This document shows positions 45,196-55,600 of a stretch of 64,000 nucleotides of DNA, piece by piece. The translations under genes and the position numbers were made by a program. The notes under the pieces are model-generated. The model was not told where the DNA came from. It saw only the letters and a list, made by a program, of their open reading frames with translations, and searched no databases. The number at the start of each line of letters is the position of its first letter. The stretch's first letter is position 1. Location of the stretch: assembly GCA_018816735.1 (NCBI GenBank), contig JAHIVH010000047.1, positions 18,173 through 82,172 of the forward strand, read 5' to 3'. The stretch comes from Pseudomonadota bacterium. Its GTDB lineage: Bacteria; Desulfobacterota; Desulfobacteria; Desulfobacterales; JAHIVH01.

Positions 45196-46436
45196 GCCGC
45201 AAGCTTTCTTCTTAGCGTTTCAAGGGCAATCGCCGCAAACATCTTTTTATTCATTGATCGATTATCAAACGTAAAACAATATCGGGCCGATTCTGTAATC
45301 CCAAGCGATGCAAATCCAATGCAGACGGTCCCCACGGGCTTATCTGCCGTGCCTCCTCCTGGACCGGCGATACCGCTTGTGGCGATACCGTATGTGGCGC
45401 CGGAACGTTTTCTGACGCCATCCGCCATTTCGCTCACAGTTTCCTCGCTCACCGCACCAAAAGCCGCAAGTGTCCTTTCAGAAACGCCAAGCATATCTGT
45501 TTTGGCCGGATTGGAATATGTCACGGCTGATAAAAGAAAATAATCCGAACTCCCGGCCACATCGGTCAGCATATGCGATATCAGCCCGCCAGTGCAGCTC
45601 TCGGCAACCGCAAGGGTCGCGTTCCGGCCTTTCAGTAATTTCCCGACGGTCTCCTCAAGTGACCGGCCCTCCCTGGAAAAGATAAAATTCCCTATCCTTG
45701 TTTCAATCCATGACAGGGCGCTTGCCATTTTCTGATCAAGGCTTTCCTTTTCTTCACCTTCAGCATGCAGTTTCACCTGAAGGGTGGGGAAAACCGCTCT
45801 GAAGCCAAGCCGGATATCCGGGAAAATGCGGGCAAACCCTTTAAGATGCTCGCTCAAAGATGCCTCAGGCAACCCAAAAACAGACAGGATACGGACATCC
45901 TGATTTTTCCTGTCCTGACCTTGAAGCTTAAGGATGGATGGCATGACCAACGAGGAAATCATGGTCTTCATTTCATGAGGCACGCCCGGCATGAAATAAA
46001 ACATGCATCGGTTGATACGAATGGCAAAACCGGGCGCTGTGCCCACATCGTTTACAAGACAGATCGAACCTATCGGCAGCATGGCCTGTTTATTATCGGA
46101 AAGTGAAAGATTGAAGCCCCGTTTTTCAAACCAAGAGCGCATGGAGGATTGGGCCTGATCATTCAGTTCAAGGGATACGCCTGCTGCTTTGGCCACGGCT
46201 TCGGCAGTGAGATCATCTGTGGTGGGTCCAAGGCCGCCTGTGACTATGGCAATATCTGCGCGATTTGAAATTTCCTTTAGCATACCGGCCAGTGATTCAA
46301 GATCATCCCCTACAGCCGAATGCCGTTTCACCCTCAATCCACTATCCAGAAGGAAATTTGCAATATAACTTGAATTTGTATCCACAACCTGGCCGGAACT
46401 GATTTCATCGCCGGTGGATAATGTTTCAACGTGCAT
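45192..46436 (-). CDS. cinA: CinA-like protein (NMN amidase)
   Basis: 414 residues. N-terminal molybdopterin-binding-type (COG1058) domain with STGDEISSGQVVDTNSSYI and TGGLGPTTDDLTAEAVA, and C-terminal CinA amidase domain with AVAESCTGGLISHMLTDV, SAVTYSNPAKTDMLG and TSGIAGPGGGTADKPVGTV. The C-terminal domain hydrolyses nicotinamide mononucleotide. ATG at 46436 is preferred over 46445 because the AGGAG site is about ten bases away from it and only one from the first. Full length for the family. Confidence 0.93.
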   Translation of the reverse strand: MHVETLSTGDEISSGQVVDTNSSYIANFLLDSGLRVKRHSAVGDDLESLAGMLKEISNRADIAIVTGGLGPTTDDLTAEAVAKAAGVSLELNDQAQSSMRSWFEKRGFNLSLSDNKQAMLPIGSICLVNDVGTAPGFAIRINRCMFYFMPGVPHEMKTMISSLVMPSILKLQGQDRKNQDVRILSVFGLPEASLSEHLKGFARIFPDIRLGFRAVFPTLQVKLHAEGEEKESLDQKMASALSWIETRIGNFIFSREGRSLEETVGKLLKGRNATLAVAESCTGGLISHMLTDVAGSSDYFLLSAVTYSNPAKTDMLGVSERTLAAFGAVSEETVSEMADGVRKRSGATYGIATSGIAGPGGGTADKPVGTVCIGFASLGITESARYCFTFDNRSMNKKMFAAIALETLRRKLAA

Positions 46437-46465
46437 TATACCCATACTCCTTTAGACAAATAATA

Positions 46466-46489
46466 AAGGGCAGATCTAAATCTGCCCTT
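46466..46489 (-). terminator. Terminator after the porin gene
   Basis: AAGGGCAGAT (46466-46475) pairs perfectly with ATCTGCCCTT (46480-46489) around a four-base loop. On the minus strand it is followed by TTTATTATTT, ending the 48131-46525 operon before cinA. Confidence 0.75.
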
Positions 46490-46524
46490 GAGTTAGTTAC
46501 ATGCTGGCGGTTATCTGATCGTTA

Positions 46525-47694
46525 TCAGAAAACATAGGTCATCTTGGCTGCGAACAGCACTGAATCCTTGCGGGGATTAGCCGGATTTGATACTTCCGAA
46601 AAATCGATATTCATCAGGCCATTAATCGAATGAACTTCAAATTTGGCGATCCAGGAAGCATTGATATCAAACCGGGTGAAAACGGTCACATCCTCCAGCC
46701 AGTATTCTGCACCATCTCCGCCTAATAATACCTTCTGAGCGGTACCATCCTGATCGTTCCGATCGGGGTAGAAAATGGAGTAATATCCGCCGCATTCAAA
46801 CCAGTCAATGAACCGGTATGACGCCATCACATACCAACCCTCACTATATCTTTTTATATTAAAAATTGAAGCCCCATTGTTCATAATCTTTAATTTATCT
46901 TCGCCATAGGTCCATTCTGCAGCCAATAAAAAGTCATTGTATGTATACTCCACAGATGCATAATATCTTTCACCAAAAGGCTTAATATCGGGCCCTGCAG
47001 TATATAATAGAATAGAATAATCGCTTGCTATCCCCCCAATCCTGAGACCTTCCAGTGGCGTATTCCAGAAAAGAGAAACCATATAACTGGCATCTATGTC
47101 AACACCTTCTGCAACGCCTCCAACCTCAGAGGCTGTCCGGGTAACTACCGACCCGTTTTCAGGTATATTAAGAACGCCATAACTGAAGTTATATTCAACA
47201 TTAAACGGCAGTTGACCATAAATGCCGATGCCTTTGTGGGAAAGCATAGACTCACGGTTATTTTCATCATAAATAGCATGGGGAAGGAAAATGCATGCCC
47301 GGGAAGTGTCCACATCCCTTCCGGCATTATAAATCGCTCCAGTCAACTTGAATTTTCCCACCTTGATACCCAGCCAGTTTCGATACCTGTAGTCGGCAAA
47401 TGCCCAGTCAATAACAATTTCATCGTTTCCAAACTCCCCCAAATCCTTTGCAAAAAACTGCATCCCCAGCCTCAGATTGTCTGCAGGCTGTGTTAAAAAA
47501 TTTAGACCCATATCATTAAACTGAAACGTGCCATCCTCGGTTTCAGCGAAATAATGATTGTACCGGGTGGACTGTAAATACCCTTGTGAAATAAATCCGT
47601 GAATATTGACATCACCCAAATCGGCCATAGAACTTATCGCACTAAAGATAATTCCCAAAATGACTGCAACGAACACCGCTGGTTTTCTCATCAT
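46525..47694 (-). CDS. Outer-membrane porin-like beta-barrel
   Basis: 389 residues with a signal peptide (VAVILGIIFSAISSMA) and alternating beta-strand character throughout, ending in a C-terminal aromatic residue (MTYVF), the usual outer-membrane insertion signal. It resembles uncharacterised porins (GFISQGYLQSTRYNHYFAETEDGTF landmark near the start: GFISQGYLQS). Substrate unknown. Transcribed 14 bases after the PstS-like gene, so the two are probably one operon. Confidence 0.8.
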   Translation of the reverse strand: MMRKPAVFVAVILGIIFSAISSMADLGDVNIHGFISQGYLQSTRYNHYFAETEDGTFQFNDMGLNFLTQPADNLRLGMQFFAKDLGEFGNDEIVIDWAFADYRYRNWLGIKVGKFKLTGAIYNAGRDVDTSRACIFLPHAIYDENNRESMLSHKGIGIYGQLPFNVEYNFSYGVLNIPENGSVVTRTASEVGGVAEGVDIDASYMVSLFWNTPLEGLRIGGIASDYSILLYTAGPDIKPFGERYYASVEYTYNDFLLAAEWTYGEDKLKIMNNGASIFNIKRYSEGWYVMASYRFIDWFECGGYYSIFYPDRNDQDGTAQKVLLGGDGAEYWLEDVTVFTRFDINASWIAKFEVHSINGLMNIDFSEVSNPANPRKDSVLFAAKMTYVF

Positions 47695-47708
47695 AATATC
47701 CCTCCCTG

Positions 47709-48131
47709 CTATTTCACAGTAATTGTATTCACATTCACAGGAACTGTGCCTGAGTCGATGTAACTCACTACCCCTGGCGTATTGGCCACATATTCCATTA
47801 ATTTTTCCTCAGAGTCAAAACTTCGAGGTTCGATGCCATTGCCTGTGAACAGCATATTTCGCCAGTAGGCCTTGTACTGGCTCGCGGTTCGCTTAACGTA
47901 GCGCTTCAGAAAATCTTTATGAATATCTTCATTTTTTGATATCACAATTATAATATGGGCATTATTGCTCCATTGCACATTTTTACCCAGAAAAATTTTT
48001 TTTACATCATCACTGGAAAGGGTTGTATCCGGGACATCCTTATTCGCAATAATCAAAACATCTGCAAAAACTGTTTCCGCCACACCCAGGATCAGAAACA
48101 CGAAAACAATAAAAACCGACATGTTTTTCAT
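47709..48131 (-). CDS. PstS-like substrate-binding domain protein
   Basis: 140 residues with signal peptide (VFIVFVFLILGVAETVFA). The mature part reads DVLIIANKDVPDTTLSSDDV, KKIFLGKNVQWSN, then NTPGVVSYIDSG, a short PBP-like fold related to phosphate-binding proteins. It is smaller than a full PstS (about 300), so it may be a single-lobe variant. No permease or ATPase follows; instead a porin gene does. Such porin pairs occur in other Gram-negatives. Confidence 0.78.
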   Translation of the reverse strand: MKNMSVFIVFVFLILGVAETVFADVLIIANKDVPDTTLSSDDVKKIFLGKNVQWSNNAHIIIVISKNEDIHKDFLKRYVKRTASQYKAYWRNMLFTGNGIEPRSFDSEEKLMEYVANTPGVVSYIDSGTVPVNVNTITVK

Positions 48132-48168
48132 TCAGACCTCCTGTTGATTTTTGTCATTTTAAAAGCCA

Positions 48169-48756
48169 TTAAAGAATTGATGATTTTTTCCAGATCTTTT
48201 CTGCGATCATATCGGTCATGTCAAGGATATCCTGCCGGCTCAATACATCGTCGACGTTGTCGACGCCACAGGCGCGGATCACATACGTGTCGTCAAACCC
48301 ATACCATTTCAGAAAGTGCTCGTATCTCACAAAAATATCCTGGAATTTGCTTTCTTCTTTCTGCCCCTGTGACAGGATGAATACCAGTTTTTTTCCCGGA
48401 TCAAGCCGGCTGTGTTTTTCCTTTCGATAAAAATGAGGGGTCAAAAACGAATAGGTCCGGTCAATAAACGCTTTCATCTGTGCAGATACCCCCCCAAAAT
48501 AGATGGGGGATGCCAGGACAAGAACATCTGTTCGGCTGACATCTTTTAACACAGACGTCAGCCCATCATCCAAAACACAGTCTTCACGGGTGGTTTTACA
48601 GGCCATACATGCCTGACACCCCTTGAACTCAAGTTCATTTAAAAGATACACCTGAACATCTGAACCATTTGACCGGGCTTTATCAACAAACCGTCTTGCA
48701 ACAGTTGCACTATTGCCATTTTTCCTTGGACTTCCAAGTACACAGACAACTCTCAT
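48169..48756 (-). CDS. NADPH-dependent FMN reductase / iron-sulfur flavoprotein
   Basis: 195 residues. Flavodoxin-like FMN site LGSPRKNGNSATVARRF at the N-terminus, and a cysteine motif CQACMACKTTREDC near residue 47, as in iron-sulfur flavoproteins that add a [4Fe-4S] cluster. LVLASPIYFGGVSAQMKAFIDR is the family FMN-binding/dimer segment. Expected to move electrons from NAD(P)H or ferredoxin. No neighbouring partner. Confidence 0.9.
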   Translation of the reverse strand: MRVVCVLGSPRKNGNSATVARRFVDKARSNGSDVQVYLLNELEFKGCQACMACKTTREDCVLDDGLTSVLKDVSRTDVLVLASPIYFGGVSAQMKAFIDRTYSFLTPHFYRKEKHSRLDPGKKLVFILSQGQKEESKFQDIFVRYEHFLKWYGFDDTYVIRACGVDNVDDVLSRQDILDMTDMIAEKIWKKSSIL

Positions 48757-49180
48757 AACGATATTTCCCTCACCATGAAATGTTCCGGATAACGGACAAT
48801 TTATATGTTTTACGCATATTCAAAAAAAATCAGGGGATAAAAGCCACATCTATAAGCAACGGCGGAAAGTCTGCTCATTTTTAACGAGCAGGTGTTCATG
48901 CGGGAATCATAATCGTTTCTGAGTGATTTTTCAACACCTTTTATGGGATCAATCACGAAATGCCGCTCCATTGATGCGATGGTATCCTGCAGATTCAGGA
49001 TCAAGAGAAAATTGCGGTTCAAAGAAAAAACCTTACAACTAATTATCTGATTTGACAAAGAATAAATGGAATACTATAGTTCCCAATGATGATTTGCCAA
49101 AAAACCTTAAAAATATATCCTGGTCAAAGAAAACAAATTCAGTCTATCGATCAATGATAAAATACTGCAGGAGGGCATGA
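48757..49180. other. Divergent intergenic region before the RND operon
   Basis: 424 bases. Holds a short hairpin (CTGCTC at 48871-48876 with GAGCAG at 48886-48891) and the rightward promoter at 49052-49080. A minus-strand open frame at 48810-49058 has only a TTG start and no recognisable family, so it is not called as a gene. Confidence 0.5.
49052..49080 (+). promoter_or_regulatory. Candidate promoter of the RND / LolA-like / giant-protein operon
   Basis: TTGACA (49052-49057), 17 bases, TATAGT (49075-49080), about 100 bases before the RND gene. Confidence 0.6.
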
Positions 49181-51592
49181 ATGCCGGAATTCAAAAAACG
49201 GATTGAAACAGGGTTGGAGCAGTTTGCTTATTTTATTTACAGAAATCGGTTTATCACTCTTCTGATCATGTTGATGATCCTTGTCTTCCTTGCAGCCAAT
49301 GCAACCAGACTTCACTCGAATACGTCCATTGAGGGTCTGTTGCATGATGAAGATCCCATCCTGCTTGACTATAATACGTTCAGGGATCAGTTCGGCCGTG
49401 AAGAGCTGATCGTCATCGCGATCAAAACACCGGACATTTTTAACATGGCCTTTCTGGAACGTTTAAAAGCACTTCATGATGAACTTTCAGACAAGGTACC
49501 GCTTACAGAAAAAATTAGCAGCCTGATCAATGCCAGACATACCTATGGAAACCAGGATGAGCTTATCGTAAGGGATCTGTTTGATCCATGGCCCACCTCT
49601 TTAACAGATCTTGAAATCATCAAGAAACGTGTGTTGGGCACCCCCGCCTATTTGCACACACTCATATCGGAAGATGGGACATACACAACCCTACTTATTC
49701 AAACCCGGCAGTTCGGACAATCCGGAGAACCGGATGTTGCCATGGACGGTTTTCAGGACACCCGTGAATCCATGAACGAACAGCATGAAAACGCAAAGTC
49801 AGCCCCCTATCTGACTGATGAAGAAAACAGCATGATCGTAGAAGCTGTAAACGGCATTATCAAAAAATACGACGCCCCGGATTTCAAAATTTTTCTTGCA
49901 GGCTCCCCTTCGGTAACCCATGCCCTGAAAATCGCCCTTCTAAGAGACATGACATTTTTTACCACCCTTTCCATTATCGCCATTTCAATATTTCTTTTCT
50001 TCATGTTCAGAAGGGTATCCGGGGTCATTATTCCGCTTGTTATCGTTGTCTTTTCGCTGGTTTCAACATTTGGCACGATGGCCCTCTCACATGCCGTAAT
50101 CAAAACCCCTTTTACCGTTCTGCCCTCCTTCCTGCTTACGGTAGGCGTTGGAGATTCGGTGCACGTGCTTGTTTATTTTTTCAGATTTTTCAACAAAACC
50201 GGGGATAAAGAAAAGGCCATCGCCCATGCATTAAGCCATTGCGGCCTTGCCATTATCCTGACAAGTATCACTACCGCAGGCGGCCTCCTCTCTTTTGTCA
50301 CCGCAGAAATCGCACCTGTTGCTGACCTGGGGCTTTTTGCAGCCATTGGCGTCATGCTGGCCCTTTTATATACCATCATTCTTTTACCGACGCTTCTTGC
50401 TATTTTTCCCATGAAAGTCAAAACCGTGACCCGTGAACAGACAATGCCCCATATATCTGAAAGAATTCTTAAAGGCATCGGAAATATTGCCACCAACAGA
50501 GCGGGGGGGGTTATTGTCATATCAACGATTATTCTCATTGTTTCCATAGCAGGCATTACAAAAATCAGATTTTTTCATAACATCGTGCAGTGGTTTCCCG
50601 AAAACGACCCGATCCGCATCAGCACGGAAACCATCGATCGCGATCTCAAAGGTTCCATTTCTCTTGAAGTGGTAGTCGATGCCGGCAAAGAAAACGGCAT
50701 TTATGATCCCTTGTTTCTGAAAAAACTGGATGAAACTGCACAAAAACTGGAAACCTATGCATCTGGTGATCTTTTTGTAGGCAAAGCATGGTCCATCACA
50801 ACCATTTTAAAAGAAATCAACAAGGCACTCCATGGCAACAATGATGAATATTACACGCTTCCGGAAACCCGGGAATTGACCGCACAAGAGCTTCTTCTGT
50901 TTGAAAGCAGCGGCTCAGAAGACATGGCGGACTTTACCGACAGCCAGTATGAAAAAGCCCGTCTGATTATAAAAGTCCCGGCAATTGATGCCATGCAATA
51001 CAGTGAATTCATCAATCTGGTATCTGATCATTTAAAAAAAGTGTTTCCCGATGAAAAGATAACCACTACCGGCATGATGGCGATTCTCTTCAAGACGATT
51101 CACAACCTGATAAAAAGCATGGTAAAAAGCTATGTCATTGCGCTCGTTGTAACCACAATCCTGATGATCCTTCTCATCGGGCGTATCCGGCTGGGGCTCT
51201 TGAGCATGATTCCCAATATTTTCCCTATTGTTGTCATGCTGGGCCTGATGGGATGGCTGTCTATCCCCATGGACATGTTCTCCATTCTTGTAGGCAGTAT
51301 CGCCATAGGGATTGTGGTGGACGACACCGTCCATTTCATGCATAATTTCAAACGCTTTTCCGACCAGACCGGCGACGTAAAACAGGCTATCCTTAAAACA
51401 CTCCTTAATACGGGACCGGCAATGCTTGTGACAAGCCTTGTCCTTTCCACGGGATTCTTCATGTTCATGTTCTCATCCATGACAAATCTGTTCAACTTTG
51501 GATTGCTGACAGGCATTACCATATTAATTGCGCTGCTTGCGGATTTCCTGCTTGGCCCGGCGTTGCTCGCCATGGCAGGTAAAAAATTTTAA
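49181..51592 (+). CDS. RND-superfamily (MMPL/HpnN-like) transporter
   Basis: 803 residues in two halves. Each half has one helix, a large periplasmic loop and about five more helices; membrane clusters lie at about residues 20-42 and 255-410, then 430-455 and 640-800. HDEDPILLDYNTFRDQFG opens the first loop, and GVGDSVHVLVYFFR and IAIGIVVDDTVHFMHNFKRF are the paired SSD/MMPL motifs with buried Asp residues. Similar proteins (HpnN, sterol or lipid transporters) move hydrophobic cargo with the proton gradient. The LolA-like gene begins 28 bases later. Confidence 0.92.
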   Translation: MPEFKKRIETGLEQFAYFIYRNRFITLLIMLMILVFLAANATRLHSNTSIEGLLHDEDPILLDYNTFRDQFGREELIVIAIKTPDIFNMAFLERLKALHDELSDKVPLTEKISSLINARHTYGNQDELIVRDLFDPWPTSLTDLEIIKKRVLGTPAYLHTLISEDGTYTTLLIQTRQFGQSGEPDVAMDGFQDTRESMNEQHENAKSAPYLTDEENSMIVEAVNGIIKKYDAPDFKIFLAGSPSVTHALKIALLRDMTFFTTLSIIAISIFLFFMFRRVSGVIIPLVIVVFSLVSTFGTMALSHAVIKTPFTVLPSFLLTVGVGDSVHVLVYFFRFFNKTGDKEKAIAHALSHCGLAIILTSITTAGGLLSFVTAEIAPVADLGLFAAIGVMLALLYTIILLPTLLAIFPMKVKTVTREQTMPHISERILKGIGNIATNRAGGVIVISTIILIVSIAGITKIRFFHNIVQWFPENDPIRISTETIDRDLKGSISLEVVVDAGKENGIYDPLFLKKLDETAQKLETYASGDLFVGKAWSITTILKEINKALHGNNDEYYTLPETRELTAQELLLFESSGSEDMADFTDSQYEKARLIIKVPAIDAMQYSEFINLVSDHLKKVFPDEKITTTGMMAILFKTIHNLIKSMVKSYVIALVVTTILMILLIGRIRLGLLSMIPNIFPIVVMLGLMGWLSIPMDMFSILVGSIAIGIVVDDTVHFMHNFKRFSDQTGDVKQAILKTLLNTGPAMLVTSLVLSTGFFMFMFSSMTNLFNFGLLTGITILIALLADFLLGPALLAMAGKKF

Positions 51593-51620
51593 CTTTTTAA
51601 CCTACAAAAGGACTTAGCTG

Positions 51621-52439
51621 ATGAAACATGTGATTTCAATCTTTCTTGCAATGATTGCCATACCATTTCTGTGCCCTTTTTCTGCCTTATCCGCAGATGA
51701 CAGAGATGCCCGAAAAATCATGGAACTGGTCGATAACCAGGATGATGGCGACAATATGGTCAGTGAAATGGAAATGACCCTGATCGATAAGAATGGAAAT
51801 GAACGTATCCGCAACATGAAGTCGTTTTCAAAAGACCAGGGTGCGGACACGCTGAGAATCATGTTCTTTCTCTATCCCGCTGACATTAAAGGCACCGGTT
51901 TTCTGACCCATGAATATGATGCACCGGGAAAAGACGATGATCAGTGGCTCTATCTTCCGGCCCTGAAAAACACGAAACGGATTGCCTCAACCGATAAAAG
52001 CGAAAAATTCATGGGTTCTGATTTTACCTATTCGGATATGGGTTCCATAGAGCTTGAGGACTATGACTTTTCATTTTTTGAAGATCAGAAAGAAATCGAT
52101 ATTGAGGGGAATAAATGCTGGATAATCTGGGCCATCCCCAAAACAAAAGATGTGATCAAAAAAACCGGATATGAAAAATCACTCCTTTTCATCCGGCAGG
52201 ATAATTATTATCTCATCCGGGGTAAATTCTGGCTTGAAAAAGGCGGGTATATCAAATTTCTCGAAGTCACGGAACTTAAAAAAATAGACGGTATATGGAC
52301 GGCAACCGAGCTTTATATGAAAAAGACAAGAAACAACGTGCAGGAACATAAAACGATTCTCAAGTTTATAAATGTCAAATATAACCAGGACCTGGACTAT
52401 GGCATGTTCACGGAAAGGCAACTGGAGAAAGGGATATAA
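51621..52439 (+). CDS. LolA-superfamily (outer-membrane lipoprotein-sorting) protein
   Basis: 272 residues with a signal peptide (ISIFLAMIAIPFLCPFSALSA). The mature protein starts ARKIMELVDNQDDGDNM and has DQWLYLPALKNTKRIAS, FMGSDFTYSDMGSIELEDYD and LYMKKTRNNVQEHKT, characteristic of COG2834-type LolA relatives. It should be a periplasmic hydrophobic-cavity carrier. RND transporter, COG2834 protein and a DUF1302 barrel recur together, so it probably carries a lipid-like cargo between the RND pump and the barrel at the outer membrane. The giant gene starts 184 bases downstream. Confidence 0.9.
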   Translation: MKHVISIFLAMIAIPFLCPFSALSADDRDARKIMELVDNQDDGDNMVSEMEMTLIDKNGNERIRNMKSFSKDQGADTLRIMFFLYPADIKGTGFLTHEYDAPGKDDDQWLYLPALKNTKRIASTDKSEKFMGSDFTYSDMGSIELEDYDFSFFEDQKEIDIEGNKCWIIWAIPKTKDVIKKTGYEKSLLFIRQDNYYLIRGKFWLEKGGYIKFLEVTELKKIDGIWTATELYMKKTRNNVQEHKTILKFINVKYNQDLDYGMFTERQLEKGI

Positions 52440-52623
52440 TTGAAAACGGCTGAACCGGGAAAAGATGTAAAAATTCATCCAAACCCTCTTAATAGATGGA
52501 AAATATTCCTGATATATGGTACGCCAGTGCATAATCATTAAAAGGCGACAACACGAAAAGCAGCATGGATTTTTTTAATGCCAGACGGAAAATACTGACC
52601 TATGAAATGTGTGGAGATCTGAA

Positions 52624-55600
52624 ATGAAAAGAGAGAACGCCCCCATGAAATTATTCCGGATTTATCTTGTTTCACTCTTATTCCTGTTTTTCTTCTTGAA
52701 TTTTACTGAACCGGCATCTTCTGAAAACCTTTTGGACCAGATATCCGGCGTGACAATTCTTGATAGTGGAACGAACGACGCGCCTTCTGACTGGAAGATT
52801 ATCAATGGATCTCTGGTTCAGAAAAGCAATATCTGGGGGGGAAGCACAACAAAAGAAGACCCTGTAAAACCGGGAACATATCTGATATGGGGGCAATCGG
52901 ACTGGACCGATTACACATTTACCCTTGATATGAAAGCAAAAGATGACGATGCCTTTGGTTTCCTTTTAAGATATCAGGATGACAACACCTATTACAGATT
53001 TTCTCTTGACAAGCAGAGAAACCTTACCCGCTTTATCAAAAAATCCGGCGGATTTGTATCTGTTCTGAGCGAAAAAGAAGAAGGATTTACCCAGAATAAA
53101 TGGTATCATGTCAAAGCAGATGTCCAGGGCAACCGGTTTAAAATCTATTTGGATGACCGGTTAATTCTCGATATATCTGATTCGGCCATCTCATCCGGAA
53201 AAACCGGCCTTTACTGCTGGGGAAATGAAAACACCGAATTCAAGGATATAAAGGTGGTTCCTGTCTCCGGCACGCCTGTTGTCATGATAGATGAAGTCCT
53301 GAAAAAAGCATCCTTTATCACAACGGGTATCATACCGCCACCACCTGAAAAAAAAGAACAACACACAGCCGAAGTTAATACATCCGAAAAGCCATTTATT
53401 TTCTCCAAAAACAATTCCGTTTCTCTGGATATCTCGGATTGTGCAATCCACGATGAAGGCCGAAACGATGGCCCGTCCTCCTGGTACGCATTTGACGGTG
53501 TATTAAGTCAGGCAAGCAATATCTGGGGAGGAAGCGTAACTGCGACAAATCCTGAGAAACCGGGAACCTATGCGATTATTGGCACCAAGGACTGGAGCAA
53601 CCATGCTTTATCCGTGGATTTCAGGTCCCAGGGTGACGGGGCCATCGGCGTCATGTTCAGATACAAAAACGAAAATAACTACTACCGTTTTTCCATGGAC
53701 AACCAGAACGGCTATCGACGGCTGATTAAAAAACTGAATGGCAGCACTTCTGTCATGTCTGAAAATAAAGGCGATTATCCCGCTGGCCAATGGAATAGCC
53801 TTCAAATCAAAGCGATTCAGGGTAATATTACCGTTTTTATTAATGATAAATATGCGCTAAGCGCAACAGACAACTCATTTACTACCGGGAAAATAGGACT
53901 CTATTGCTGGGGAAATGAAAACACCGAATTCAAAGCGATAAAAGTCACCACAGACATGTCTGGCATTGAAACGTTAAAGCCCGCAATTGTAAAAGAGCCT
54001 CCTCCTCCCCAGCCCGTGGCCGCTCAAAAGCCCAAACCACCTGAAACAAAAATTGACGACAAAGGGCCAATTCCTTCTGCAAAAGATAGTGGCCTATTAA
54101 AACCGGAAGTGGCGCCCACCCCTCTGCCAAAAGTAAAAGAGCCTCCCAAAAAGGAATACGTCATCAAACCGGAAGAACAGATCAAAAAGATAGCGCCTGT
54201 GGATCAGCGCGTTCTTGATGCCGGCTTTGAAATTGTTGATGAAGGGCTGACGGATGGCCCATCCACGTGGAAACTGAAAGACGGTATTCTCATCCAGTCC
54301 AGCAATATCTGGGGGGGAGACAACACGGCATCAGATCCGTTTAAACCAGGGACCCTGGCCATTATGGGCGGGCAGACATGGACGGATTTCAGCCTGAACG
54401 CCGACCTCCGTTCCACAGATGATGATGGCATAGGCATTGTATTCAGGTACCAGGATCAACATAATTATTACAGACTGTCTCTTCACAAACAAAGGAGTTA
54501 CAGAAGGCTTATAAAAAAGGTAAACGGCCTGATTTCAATTCTGGCGGAAGACAACGTCCCCTATCAAACCAATCGATGGTATTCCGTCAAAATTAACGCG
54601 CTTTCTGACACCATAAAAATCATGATAGACAACAAACCGGTTTTCAGTGTGGTTGACAGCTCCTTGCCCAATGGCAAAGCAGGTTTGTACAGCTGGGGCA
54701 ATCAAAACAGTGAATTCAAAAATATTAAAGTTGATCATCTCGTCATTCCCGTACCTGAGCCAGACGACACACCGGACATAATTGACGATGCCTTGAGAGG
54801 AATGGCCTATCCGATTGATATCAGGAATCCGACCATCATCGATGAAGGCACCAGCGACAAACCCTCTTTCTGGAATGTAAGAGACAATATCCTTATCCAG
54901 ACAAGCAATATCTGGGGAGGCAGCATTGCTTCCGCTGATCTCTACAAACCGGGAACCATGGCATTGTTCGGTAAAAACAGTTGGGATAACTATACGATTT
55001 CTGTGAAATTAAGCTCCCGCGATGATGACGAGATAGGCGTTGTTTTCAGATATCAGGATCTGGACAACTACTACCGGGTATCCATGAACAGACAGCTTGG
55101 GTATTTAAGACTCATCAAAAAGGTGAATGGCAGGACAGCCCTTATTGATGAAATTAAAAACGCATATGAACAGAGCAGATGGTACAGATATAAAATTGCC
55201 GTTACAGGAAAGACGATTAAGGTTCAGCTTGATAACAAACTGATCTTTGATAAAACAGATGAATCGATCACATCAGGAAAAATCGGTTTCTACTGCTGGG
55301 GAAATGAAAACAGCGAATTCAAGGATATCCTGGTCATTCCTGATGTTTCACCAAAGCCGTCTGATGTTAAACCGTCTCCGGAAAAGGCAGTGCCATCCGA
55401 TTTCGCAAAAACAACCCTTGTTGACCTGGAAGACTTTTCCATTGTGGATGACGGAAAGAAAAATGGCCCATCCTCATGGTCAGTGGCAAACGGTATCTTA
55501 ACACAATCCACAAACATCTGGGGGGGGACCATTTCAGATGCAGATCCGTCCCAGCCAGGGACTTACGCCATTTATGGCGATATCAGCCTGACCAACTACC

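Noticed and set aside
48810..49058. 82-codon minus-strand open frame
   Set aside because: Only a TTG start, no ribosome site, no recognisable family, and it lies across the rightward promoter of the RND operon.
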